From NCBI GenBank assembly GCA_001972305.1, contig BDDD01002029.1, positions 18,946 through 82,945 on the forward strand: a DNA stretch of 64,000 nucleotides, given 5' to 3'. This stretch comes from Cephalotus follicularis. Its lineage: Eukaryota > Streptophyta > Magnoliopsida > Oxalidales > Cephalotaceae. Of the stretch, positions 21,399-31,736 are shown piece after piece. Numbering within the stretch: the stretch's first letter is position 1; each line of letters opens with the position of its first letter. The position numbers and the translations under genes were made by a program. The notes under the pieces are model-generated. The model was not told where the DNA came from, made no database searches, and saw nothing but the letters and a program-made list of their open reading frames with translations.

Positions 21399-23687
21399 TC
21401 ATCCCCCGAGGGTATGTCCACTGTTGAAGTCCTCAGAGGCTTTGTAGAGCTCCACGGCCTGGTCCATTGAGTCCCAGTACTCCGCTGAGGCTTTGAAGTC
21501 CAGGATAGCCCTCTCCGCAGCGGCCCTGACCCTGGCGTCTCTAAGCTCTTGACACTTGGCTAGATGGCTGCTCAGAGCCTCCACCCTCCCGTCGAGCCCA
21601 TCCACCCACTCTGCCATGGCAATTTTGAGCCCCCTTTCCCTCCGGGCCTCCTGCACGGCCTCCTCCTTCTCAGCCGCCAGCTTTTCCTGGGCCCCCAGTA
21701 CCTCCTCCAGCTGGGTGCAAGCCGCGGCCAGAGATCTGCCCAGCTCGGCCCCCAGCTGCTCGTTCAGGCTGGACTCCTGGTCGGTCTTCTCCATCAAGAG
21801 ATGGGCGGTGACCATAGTCTGTGAAAAAGAGAACGCGTCAATGCAGGTTCCATAAAAAGATTCAAGTCCAAAGAAGAAGGTCGAAGACAGGTGGGCTTAC
21901 CCGTTCGCAGCACTGGAAGAGGTTGGTCGAAAGCTAGCCGACCGTCCACTCCTCCCTCAGCCCCTCCTCGTAAGGGAACATGTCTGCCCGGCCCAGCTCC
22001 GCAGCGAACCCCGATGTCCTCAGGCACACCCCAACACGCCCAAACTCTCCCAGAATATCCCTCACCTGCACGAGCTCTGCAGTGGGATAGGGATTGTCGG
22101 GATCGTACAGGCGCCATTAGACGGCCTCGCCCTCGGGGGCCTTCCCTTTCTCTGTCCGTGGCCTCTTCGTGGGACGGCCTAGCTCCCCGTCAGACATGGG
22201 CTCCCTGGAGGAGGCGTCCGGGACTTCTCGGACAGCTACGGCCCCTTCAGCAACTCTCGCCTCAGCGTTCCGCACCGCCTCAGCTGCACGCGCCTCCTCG
22301 GCTGCCCAGGCCCTCGCAGCCCTGGCCTCCCTTTCCTTCGCAGCCAAGGCCACCGTGGCCCTGACCTCCCTGGCCGTCGCCGCCCTTGCTTCCCTAGCCT
22401 TCCTCTCCTCAGCATCACTGGCCGCCCTGGCCTCCGCGGATATGGTTTGGGGCAACTCCTCTAGCCTTGCCCTAGCCTCGGCCTACCTGTCCGCCCTCCT
22501 CTCTGCCGCCCTCCGCGACTTCTCCAGGGCCCTTTGCCTCCGTTCGGCGTCCCTCCTCTGCGACTCGGGGTCCTCAGAGCGGTCCTGCTTATACCCAGCC
22601 CTGAGCAGGTCTATAGCAGAGTCCTGGCGTGCCATCCCTGCGCAGACGAAGAAAGAAATAGTTAGAGACGGTGAAAGAGAAAGGGTTAGCACATACGTAA
22701 AAATAAACTAGCCCTAGAGAATGCATAGTACGGCTCTCTCCTTGCGGGGCCGCGGAGGAAGCAGCTCCGCCATGACCGTCCCGCTCTCTCTCTCCCTGCG
22801 CCCCCACGAGTCCTTCCTTGTCCTCCAGCTCCAGCCTAACCCTGCGGCCCACAGACATGCTCAGCCCATGCCTCTGCAGATGGTCCTCGGATACGACCTT
22901 CAGCACGTCCTCCGGCTCAAGGGCCGAGAGCCTCCTCAAGTTCGCTGCCTCCTCCCTGGTCAGGAAAGACCTCTGGTTCAGGCGCCCGATGTCCAGTGAG
23001 TCTGCCCAAGGGCAGGGCGTGAAGCAAGGGAGGTTCTTGACCAGGAAGTACTTCTCCCTCCAGCGCTTGACTGACTTGGTGTTCTCTGCCAGTAGTTTAG
23101 GGTGGCTCACACGTGACTCGAAGTGGAAGCCGTGCTTCTTCGGAGTAGGAGCCACAATATGGAACTCCTTGAACAATCCAATGGTGGGCACCACCCCTGC
23201 TTCAAGGCACCGCACGAGGAACCCCACGATAAACCCCCAGCATGGAGGGGTGGATCTGGTAATGCCTAAGGACAGTGATAGCGAACGGAGGTAGGGGGAG
23301 CCTCAGTCCGTGCTCCAAGGCGTCCTAGAACACCACGAAATGCCCCGGCTGGCTCACGGTAAAGGATCGGGGGTCAGCTGGGATCTCCAAGTCCAGCCCG
23401 CCAGGGATGGCGTACTCCTTGGCCAGCTGCGCCAGTTTGTGTAGGTGCATGGTGGACTCTTCAAAGTCCGCTCAGAAGACCTGGACTCCGGCCCCGGTGG
23501 CCTCAACGTTGGGATTCCCAGCGGCGGAGGCCCCCATCTCTGCCTTCATATCTAGGGGGTGGACAGCCACTGTTACTCCCGTGGACGCACGGGCGACCGC
23601 TTCAGGGCCCCTGAGGAGTCTTTTTGTTTGCTTCGTTCTCGCCATAGGGTTGCCAAAGAGAGAGGACGGTGAGGATGAGGTGGTCAT
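21399..23687 (-). pseudogene. Spliced antisense gene of element C (putative gypsy-type transposon protein family)
   Basis: On the strand opposite to gag-pol. It starts MTTSSSPSSLFG at 23687. The N-terminal domain (about 23420-23100) includes LEHGLRLPLPPF, then after a frame change GFIVGFLVRCLEAG and PKKHGFHFESR. These are landmarks of the plant protein family Pfam calls putative gypsy-type transposon (Transposase_28), recalled and not searched. The middle part is Ala/Glu/Arg-rich and coiled-coil-like; the tail is LDFKASAEYWDSMD. Two introns are visible: 22638-22696 (phase join unresolved) and 21819-21900 (GTAAGC...CACAG, phase 0 on both sides). Several stops fit single transitions. Antisense ORFs here are known in Tat/Retand elements; their role is unknown. 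Confidence 0.75.
21819..21900 (-). other. Predicted intron in the antisense gene
   Basis: On the minus strand the segment starts GTAAGCCC and ends CTTTTTCACAG. Both flanking exons are in phase 0 (CCER before; TMVTAHLL after), so removal joins the frames exactly. It is 82 bp, a plausible plant intron. Confidence 0.65.
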
Positions 23688-23854
23688 GGATAGTTTAAAC
23701 AGGAGAAGGGGTGAACAGAGATGGGCTCACCTTAGTTCTTGCATTAGAGGGAAGATGAAGGTTGAAGGTTCGAAGGTCAAAAGCTTTTTCTTTCTCTCTC
23801 TATAGCTCTTAGGGTTTGAGAATGTGTAAAGGGAACCCTTGGAGAAGGAAGGGG

Positions 23855-23862
23855 TATTTAAA
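23855..23862 (-). promoter_or_regulatory. Putative TATA box of the antisense gene
   Basis: TTTAAATA on the minus strand lies about 170 bp before the antisense start codon. It is followed by a CT-rich leader. A 45-bp tandem repeat stands directly upstream (23951-24075). Confidence 0.45.
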
Positions 23863-23950
23863 GGCCTGCAGGGTGAATCTGGACTGTGGATCCCATGGAC
23901 CATCAAGGGTGGAGATCCCCCTGTCAGTTCGGTGGTGGTTAACGAGGGGT

Positions 23951-24075
23951 CATGCGCTGGCATCGAAACGTCAAGCATTTAAGATCTTGAAGGGACACGC
24001 GCAGGCATCGAGACGTCAAGCATTTAAGGTCTTGAAGGGACTTGCGCAGGCATTGAAGCGTCAGGCATCCAAACT
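23951..24075. repeat. 45-bp tandem repeat upstream of the antisense gene
   Basis: Units start at 23951, 23996 and 24041, so the period is 45 bp with about 2.8 copies. Each holds GCGCAGGCATCGAGACGTC followed by AAGCATTTAAGGTCTTGAAG in the better copies. It lies in the promoter region of the antisense gene. Confidence 0.85.
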
Positions 24076-24212
24076 TAACGGCGTGATGATGAGCATTAAG
24101 TGAAGAGGGGTGGCTCGAGGCGACACCTGTCACACCTTACCTCATTGACGGTTGGGGTGGTTTGCTAGACTTGGACCTAGTTCATCCAACACAGGAACCT
24201 AGCAAGGTCCCA

Positions 24213-24549
24213 CACGCCAGCCCAAGAGGGGTCCCCAGCCCGGTCTCTCTCCTTCACCTGGTCAGCCCAGGCAGGCTCAGCACGCCAGCCCAGGAGGGGT
24301 CCTCAGCCTGGTCTGTCCCCTAACCTGGTCAGCCCAGGCAGGTTCTGCACGCCAGCCCAGGAGGGGTCCTCAGCCTGGTCCACTCCCCTCACCTGGTCAG
24401 CCCAGGCAGGCTCATCACGCCAGCCCAGAGGGGTCCTCAGCCCGGTCTGTCCCCTTACCTGGTCAACCCAGGCAGGTTCTGCACGCCAGCCCTGGAAGGG
24501 TCCCCAGCCCAGTCTCTTCCCTTCACCTGGTCAGCCCAGGCAAGTCCTG
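24213..24549. repeat. 67-bp tandem repeat before C's 3' LTR, 5 units
   Basis: Units start at 24213, 24281, 24348, 24416 and 24482 with CACGCCAGCCC. Each includes CCTGG-TCAGC-CCAGG, a short inverted repeat. The array is GC-rich and ends about 110 bp before the 3' LTR. Confidence 0.88.
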
Positions 24550-24645
24550 TTAGCTGACCCACGGGAGATCTTCCCCCAGGGAACACTCCAGGTCCCGTTT
24601 CTTCAACTCTGCTCCCCCTCCTCTGCCACGGCCAGAGAAGCAGGA

Positions 24646-24658
24646 CCAGTGGGGTGTA
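24646..24658 (+). other. Polypurine-like tract of C
   Basis: ACCAGTGGGGTGTA-type sequence abuts the 3' LTR. It is a weak polypurine tract, recognised by position. Confidence 0.5.
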
Positions 24659-25308
24659 TGATATGGGGAAAAATCCCTTATAAGCCTAATCACACATGTC
24701 AGGAGAGGAGGACAACAGTTGTCCTCCCAGGGAATGAGAGCATGGAGTATATGTCTTGTCATCAATCAAGGAAAAGGTCTCCCCAAACAGTCTGACACAC
24801 CACACAAGCCAGGAAGCCAGTCTCGCACGCCCGCGCAGCCACACAGATAGGCTGACACCCCGTCACATTAGTGAGAGGAAAGAGACTGACAAGCCGCCAC
24901 AGCCCTCTAATCCATTAATGGGCTTGCGGCTATGGACACCAAATGGGGAGGAGACCAAGGGAAATGTCAGGGCCGCTGATGTCCTCTCCCTAGGGGCAGC
25001 CAACTCTCGATTGGAAGGTCATGAATCACAGACGTTCCTATAAATACCAGTTCAACAGTCAATACAAAGGTCAGCCATTTTTTTCTAGCACATAAAGAAC
25101 CTGATTACTCTCTGTACAATTGCTAACTTGAGCGTCGGAGTGTCCCCGGGAGTACCACCTCCTGGACCTTCTACCTTTCTCTCTTGCTTGTCCAGGGATC
25201 ATCAGCTATCACTAAACACCCTTTCTCGGACAGATTCCCACATCTCCTCTAAACAAATTAAGCCCTTACACGTGGGGTACTGTTGACGGAAGGATTTTTG
25301 CATCAACA
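24659..25308 (+). repeat. 3' LTR of element C
   Basis: 650 bp, matching 12767-13416 with about 30 differences by eye. The TATA box at 25039-25046 is kept. The terminal inverted repeat has one mismatch here (TGTTGACG against CATCAACA). Confidence 0.93.
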
Positions 25309-25602
25309 AAAATCATTGCTTGATTTGGTGGGAGTTTAACCGATATTAACAATCCTTAAATTAAATTGTGTAATTGGTTATTATTTATTACATTTGTTAT
25401 TGTATGTTTAATTATATTCGATATAATTTAAGTCTTATGCACAATGGATGGCTCAAAAAGGACATAGACGTAGTTCATGGTTTTCTTTGTGTGGATGGAT
25501 TTTATTTATTATCTTTAATGATCTGTAATAAGGTGCCAACGTGCAGTATTTATTTTTCCTCACTTTTGTAAATCTCTCCTTGTAAATCTTAAATGTAATT
25601 TT
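25309..25602 (+). other. B leader, part 2 (between C and D)
   Basis: AT-rich untranslated sequence of B between two insertions; starts with the second AAAAT duplication copy. I see no gene. Confidence 0.75.
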
Positions 25603-25751
25603 TGTAATAACCGCAATTTCAATTAATGTATATTGTACACTTGATGAATAAAATATGCATTATATTGAGATTTAATGTCCAATTGTTATATGAATTGTGG
25701 TTATTGATTTAATTGGGGGAATAGACTTAAGTAACCAAAATCAGCACCCAA

Positions 25752-25878
25752 CACCCGACTGTCACAGGTTAACAGTCGACTGGCTGGTTTATGGAAGAGC
25801 AGCCGACTGTCACAGGGTAACAGTCGACTGGTTAGTTTATGTAATGATAGGCGACTGTCACAGGGTAACAGTTGACTG
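25752..25878. repeat. Phased CAGTCGACTG cluster 1, D 5' LTR
   Basis: Motif copies start at 25752, 25773, 25800, 25821, 25848 and 25869: spacings 21, 27, 21, 27, 21. This gives three pairs with a 48-bp period. The best copies are exact CAGTCGACTG, a perfect 10-bp palindrome. The 3' LTR keeps two pairs (33356, 33377, 33404, 33425; spacing 21, 27, 21). Confidence 0.88.
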
Positions 25879-26796
25879 GTCTGGCCTAGACAGGTGTTTG
25901 TGCATAGCGTGTGAAACAGGACAGTGGCAACCAAAATGTGCCATGCAGAGCAGATGCGTGCCGCCAGCTATGTAACATGCAAGAGAGGTATCTTGCATGA
26001 GCTCTGTTCCTTCTGCAAAGCTGCAACCTGCAAAAATCATGGAAGAAGAAAACAAGAGAAAAAAGGCATGCATGAGTGAGAGAGAAAAGAAAATACTGGG
26101 AAATGGACCAACGAATTCCTAGACATTTAAACTTCTATATCAACTGTTGAGAGATAGAATTAAGTGTTAGAAAACACTGAGAAGTGGAGGAACAAATCTG
26201 GACAGTTGTTGGAGGAATTGCTGGAGATTGCATATTGATGTTGGAGAGTTCCAGTGGAAATTAAAGCTTGATTCCTCTTGGTAAGTCACCAATCCGAGTT
26301 CATTACTGATATTAAGGTTGTTAATGATGTAAACATACTGATGTTAGGTATATATATCCACTGTCAACATGAACATGGAATGATAAAGCCTGGAGTTGAG
26401 GATTGAATTAAGTAAATTGGCAAAGAAGAGTTTGAAGCTTAGGAAGATTACTATAAGCTACTGATTTGGATAATAGTTGTTATCATGGTTAGATAACAAT
26501 ATAACTTACTGGTTTTAATGTATATACTTGTAAACATGCAACAATATAGATTAATTGATGGAAATTGGGAGATTCAATTGGTGTGAAGAGCATTGGGCAT
26601 AAAGAGAGAAATCAATTCAAATTGAGTTCAGGATAGCAATTGAGGTAGGGGTATTGACATGTTTTTAAAGATATAAAATGTATAGCATGTTTGGATGATT
26701 TCTCTGTGATTGCATGTTATTAATCGGTTTGAATTGGAATTTGAACATGCATACTCTGTTCTGTTAAACTGTTGCCTGACGTTTTCTGGGCAAAAA

Positions 26797-26909
26797 CAGT
26801 CGACTGTTGAGCCTAACAGTCGACTGCTCAATGAAAACAGCCGACTGTTAAGGACAAACAGTCGACTGCTCAATATAAACAGCCGGCTATTCTTATGAAC
26901 AATCGACTG
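26797..26909. repeat. Phased CAGTCGACTG cluster 2, D 5' LTR
   Basis: Six copies start at 26797, 26817, 26838, 26859, 26880 and 26900: spacings 20, 21, 21, 21, 20. Spacers differ in sequence. The 3' LTR repeats the same series at 34352-34464 with identical spacings. Confidence 0.9.
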
Positions 26910-28214
26910 TTAAGAGATAAATTACTGATATTAGCTACTGTTTAGGCTTAAATGATATGTAATTACCCTGGCCTCCACATGGGATGAGTGCAACATTCAA
27001 TCCTAGCCATATGTAGTTACATTTTGGAATTAAACAACTTATGCATCCCTTTTGTGTTTGTGTAAGAATGACCTTGGATATGTTAATGAATCTTGTTGAA
27101 TCCTTGAATTGCTACTGTCTACGTTGTTAAGCTACTATATTACGCTGTTGTTATAGGTATTATATATCTATTAAGTGTTCATAAACATTGTTGTTTCACT
27201 AAATTTCAAGGATTGAACCAACTAGTGCTATATGCACAAATATGGATTTAACTATGGTTTTCAAAATACAAACATTCTGTCAAATGATTTACTGATTTTC
27301 CTCCCATGAGAGGTACCACTACTGTATTGAATACTGTTTCCTCCAAAAGAGAGGTACGGTCACTGAACTGTTAATGTTTCAAAAGAAAACTACTACTATA
27401 CTGCATATTATAGATATATGCAATATTACTATTGAATTGATTGAATTGTTTGTCTATGTTTATTGTCGTTAGTCGAGTGATAGGAGAAATCACTGGCTAC
27501 GGGGTGGTCCTATGTGCCATGAGTTGGCTAGAGCTTCCACCAAACTTATCTGCAATACAGATCTTGATTGTTACCTGCCTGCTAAATGCCAACAAAATTG
27601 TTACCTGACCATCATCTTCGGAGTGTAGGGTGATAGTTAGGTGGTGCGCAGTTGGTGCTAGGAGTTAGCGACATGTGACATCCAAACCACTGTATTGATT
27701 GATTTTAGCCTTGTGCAATATTCTTGAATTGTATTGTCTATGACTTGGCATGATTGCTCAAAGATATTGGAATACTTAATTATATATGTTATTTCAAATA
27801 GACTGTCATACATGTTTACAATTATATATTCTTTCTCATGCTTTATTCCTACTTAGCCGAGTGAGGACAAAGGCTAACCCCTACAATTTCAGATTTAGTG
27901 AAGGTGTTGGGACAAGTGCTACTGAAGCTTCTTGAGGAGAGCTTCTGTTTTGTTTAAGGTTGTTATTTATTATGTCTTTGTGTTGTAATAACGATCATAC
28001 TCCGTTTGTTATTTTTACATCTCCAATATGTGAAAGATAACTTGTTTTGTACTGTGTAAGCACGCAGTATGGGCTGCGTGCGGATATTTTTTTATAATCT
28101 GGCAATGTTATGCTTCCGCTTTTGTTTTATGAAATTTGATTAATGTTGAATGTTGGATTATTTTTAACTGATATCTTCTTATATGTTGTCTTTGGAAAAC
28201 GGGGTATGACAACA

Positions 28215-28226
28215 TGGTATCAGAGC
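28215..28226 (+). other. Primer binding site of D
   Basis: TGGTATCAGAGC, an exact match to the plant initiator tRNA-Met primer site, 3 bp after the LTR. Confidence 0.9.
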
Positions 28227-28317
28227 TTATTTTTAAATAAGCTATCACTGGGATAAGTTTCTCGGTAATTAAGTGTATTGTTTCTTGATGATTATGTCAT
28301 TCCATATAGGAAACAGA

Positions 28318-29720
28318 ATGGATCTACGAAGAGGTAGGAGGGGAAGGCGTAGAGCCGACGAAGGAGTCAATGCACTGCCAGTTCATGGGAACGACCCGCC
28401 ATTGAATGAAGGAATAAACATTCCTCCAGTCCAAGACGAGAGGAGTAATTTTGACCGCATGGCTGACCTCTTCCAACAACAGATTCAAGCCAATGCGGCG
28501 AATATGGAACAGATTTGACAGATGTACGAGGCTAACTGAGCCTATCAGCATGCTCTTGAAGCTTGTCATACCGGTGGATTTGGCAGAGATTTGGAGCGGT
28601 TCATGAGACAGAATCCTCTGATATTCAATGGTGAGTTGAATGCTACTGTGGCCGAGCAGTGGATTAGAGACCTGGAGAAAATATTTGCTGGTTTGGAGTG
28701 TACCGATGAGCAGAAGCTCAACTTTGCTATATACCGCTTATGGGGCGAGGCTACCTATTGGTAGGAGATGACTAAAGCAAAGTGAGAATCTCAAGGACTT
28801 GATAGGACTTGGGACAGATTTCAGTTTGAGTTCACTGCAGCTTATGTTCCACAGATGGAGCGTGACCGGAGGGAGACCGAGCTGATGGAGTTACGTCAAG
28901 GGGATATGATGGTAGTTCAGTACCAGACTAGGTTTGTGGAGTTGGCAAGGCATACACCGTATCTTGTGGAGGGTGAATCGAGGAAGATCCAAAGGTTTCT
29001 GAAAGGCCTTCAATCTGACATCAGATCTAAACTGAAGCAAAGTGAGAATCTCGAGGACTTGACAGGACTTGGGACAGATTTCAGTTTCAGTTCGCTGCAG
29101 CTTATGTTCCACAGATGGAGCGTGACCGGAGGGAGACCGAGCTGATGGAGTTACGTCAAGGGGATATGACGGTAGTTCAGTACCAGACTAGGTTTGTGGA
29201 GTTGGCAAGGCATACACCTTATCTTGTGGAGGGTGAATCGAGGAAGATCCAAAGGTTTCTGAAAGGCCTTCAATCTTACATCAGATCTAAACTGTTAATG
29301 TTGCAGCTAACTTTATTTGTAGATATTGCTGAATGGGTGAGAATTCCGGAGGCCGATGCTAATGAAAGGAGAGTGGAGTGGTCTCGTACTAATCAATCGA
29401 GGCCTGCGCAATCACAAGGGCAGGGAAGTAATAATCCTGCTAAATCGACAAAGTCTGATAACCGGGGTCAAGGAGGTTCTCGACGTAGTAATTCACGATC
29501 AATGACTCCTAACCAAAGTGGTCAACAAAATTCGGGTGGATGTACTTTCTGTGGTCGCCAAAACCATGATGAGAATGATTGCTGGAAAAAGATGGGTAAA
29601 TGCTTGAGGTGTGGCTCACGAGAACATATGCTGAATGGTTGTCCAATGATGAGGGATCAAGCACGTGGCCAACAGGGAGGTGCCGGTGCTAGTGGTAGTG
29701 TTGTGGCTGCTCAACCGTGA
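28318..29720 (+). pseudogene. gag: gag of element D, with internal tandem duplication
   Basis: The ATG at 28318 starts MDLRRGRRGRRRADEGVN. Stops at 28516 and 28537 (CGA to TGA type), then the gag core (LERFMRQNPLIFNGE, then YQTRFVELARHTPYL). A 260-bp segment is duplicated in tandem (28775-29034, 29035-29294); 260 is not a multiple of three, so the second copy shifts the frame. The C-terminus has a Ser/Gln/Asn-rich linker and two knuckles, CTFCGRQNHDENDC and CLRCGSREHMLNGC (29541-29645). It ends with TGA near 29718. Confidence 0.9.
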
Positions 29721-29741
29721 AGGGATACCGGAAAAGGGTTT

Positions 29742-30200
29742 GTGAAAGGTAGGGTCTACACCTTATCTAAAGATGATGTGCCAGAATCTACTTCTGTCGT
29801 GGGAGGTACCATTTTCATATCTGGCATATTAGCTCATGTATTGATTGATCCAGGTGCTACACATTCATTCATTGCATCTGATTTTGCTTGCAACTTGCAT
29901 GGTGTGTCTTCTAGTTTACCTTATGTATTGGAGGTGAGTACTCCAGCTGGTACTTGTCTTCTGTCTGATACTATAATGAATAATTGTGAGATCACGGTAG
30001 CTGGAGTTCAGTTATCTGCTGATTTAATAGTGTTGCCTATCCGGGATTTTGATGTGATCTTGGGGATGGACTGGCTGTACGTTCATCATGCTTGTGTTGA
30101 TTGCTATAACAAGATGATGACCTTTTATCTTCGGGATGGGACTGAGTGCAAGTTTATCGGAGAGAAGAATGTTTCTGCTCTGATCATTTTGTATACTTGA
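29742..30200 (+). pseudogene. Aspartic protease region of element D
   Basis: The active-site loop reads VLIDPGATHSFIAS, D-P-G instead of D-S/T-G as in element A. The landmark DFDVILGMDWL is intact near 30048-30080. Spacing to gag is 24 bp. The open stretch ends at a TGA at 30198-30200. Confidence 0.85.
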
Positions 30201-30249
30201 GCACAAAAGTATCTCAAGCAAGGATGCGAAGGCTATTTGGCATATGTGA

Positions 30250-30890
30250 TTGATCATACGAAAGGTATGCCTAGTATTGAGAAAGTTCCTATTGTATGTG
30301 ATTTTCCTGACGTATTTTCGGATGATCTTGTTTCTTTGCCGCCGGAGAGAGATATGGAGTTCAGTATTGAACTTGTGCCTGGGACTGCTCCGATATCTAA
30401 AGCTCCGTACTGAATGGCTCCTGCTGAATTGAAGGAGTCAAAGACTCAATTATAGGATTATCTTGATAAGGGCTTCATCAGACCGAGTGTGTTACCGTGG
30501 GGGGCACCGGTCTTGTTTGTAAAAAAGAAGGATGGATCGATGCAGCTATGCATTGATTATAGACTGCTGAATCAGGTAACTATGAAGAACAAGTATCATC
30601 TGCCACATATTGAGGAGTTGTTAGACCAATTGCAAGGCTCAACTATATTCTCCAAACTTGACCTGAGAAAAGGTTACCATCAGTTGAGGATCCGAGAAGG
30701 TGATGTGGAGAAGACTGCATTTTGAACCAAATATGGGCATTATGAATTTCTAATACTGCTGTTTGGTTTGACGAATGCTCCTGTAGCCTTTATGTGTTTG
30801 ATGAATAGAGTATTCCAGCCTTATCTTGACTAGTTTGTTATTATATTCTTAGACGACATCCTGATTTATTCGAGGAGTATTGAGGAACAC
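30250..30890 (+). pseudogene. Reverse transcriptase of element D (broken)
   Basis: Readable landmarks: [62 protein letters not shown] and the catalytic F-L-D-D at 30846-30857. In-frame stops at about 30410 (CGA to TGA), 30453 (CAG to TAG), 30723 (CGA to TGA) and 30831 (CAG to TAG). Here the catalytic block remains, unlike in A. Confidence 0.88.
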
Positions 30891-31736
30891 ATGCAGGTTT
30901 TGAGGATTGTGTTGCAGACATTGCGGAAGGAACAGTTATTCGCCAAATTCAGCAAGTGCGAGTTTTCGCTGGATCATGTGACTTTCCTAGGTCACATTGT
31001 GTCGAGTGAAGGATTGTTGGTGGATCCTTCGAAGATAGAGAGTGTTGTTCATTTGCCCCAACCGAGGAGCGTTACTGAGGTTTGTAGCTTCTTGGGATTG
31101 GCTGGCTACTACCGAAGGTTCATCAAAGGGTTTTCGAAGCTTGCTACACCATTGACACGGTTGACTCAGAAGAAGTCAAGCTTTGTGTGGGATGATTCTT
31201 GTGAGGCAAGTTTCCAAGAGTTGAAGAGTCGGTTGATTTTGGCTCCAGTGTTGGCATTACCGGAGGGTAGTGAGGGTTTTACTGTGTATACTGATGCTTC
31301 TGGGAAAGGATTGGGATGCGTCCTTATGCAACATGGTAGGGTGATTGCATACGCCTTGAGAAAGTTGAAGCCGTACGAAGAAAATTATCCCGTACACGAT
31401 CTTGAATTGGCAACCATAGTATTCGCTCTGCAGAAATGGAGACACTATCTCTATGACGCTCAATTTGAGATCTTCACGGACCATAAAAGATTAAAGTATT
31501 TATTTTCCCAGAAGGAGCTCAACATGAGACAGAGACGATGGGTGGAGTTCTTTAATGATTATAACTGCAACATTCAATACCACCTAGGAAAGGCGAATGT
31601 AGTGGATGATGCACTGAGTCGCAGGGCAATGATTGCTGGTGCAATGGTTTCACAATGGAAGCTATTGGAGGAATTTCAGAGATGGAATCCGTTCATGGTT
31701 TCCCGAGGAGTTATTGTGGAAAATCTTAGAGCATAA
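30891..31736 (+). pseudogene. RT connection and RNase H of element D
   Basis: An open stretch of 281 codons: [38 protein letters not shown], then RNase H with [33 protein letters not shown] and [20 protein letters not shown], and the domain end [13 protein letters not shown]. All domain landmarks are present. Confidence 0.9.

Larger units (their letters stand above)
12767..25308 (+). mobile_element. Element C: Ty3/gypsy Tat-lineage retrotransposon inserted in B
   Basis: Two 650-bp LTRs (12767-13416, 24659-25308) begin TGATATGGGG and end CATCAACA. A perfect TSD, AAAAT, lies at 12762-12766 and 25309-25313. The primer site is TGGCGCC-type, unlike A, B, D and E. It has gag, protease, RT, RNase H, a second RNase H and integrase, then a 4.5-kb 3' region with a spliced antisense gene; this layout is typical of the plant Tat lineage. 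It is GC-richer than its surroundings. Solo LTR F sits inside. By eye the LTRs differ at about 30 of 650 sites. Confidence 0.93.
25603..28211 (+). repeat. 5' LTR of element D
   Basis: 2609-bp LTR, no coding content. Two phased CAGTCGACTG clusters lie at 25752-25878 and 26797-26909. The 3' end shares features with solo LTR H (CTACTTAGCC, AATTTCAGATT, ACGCTCCGTTTG-like), indicating related families. Confidence 0.92.

Noticed and set aside
22169..22711. Ala/Ser-rich plus-strand frame of 180 codons
   Set aside because: It is the shadow of the antisense gene of C; the minus-strand frames carry the recognisable domain and introns.
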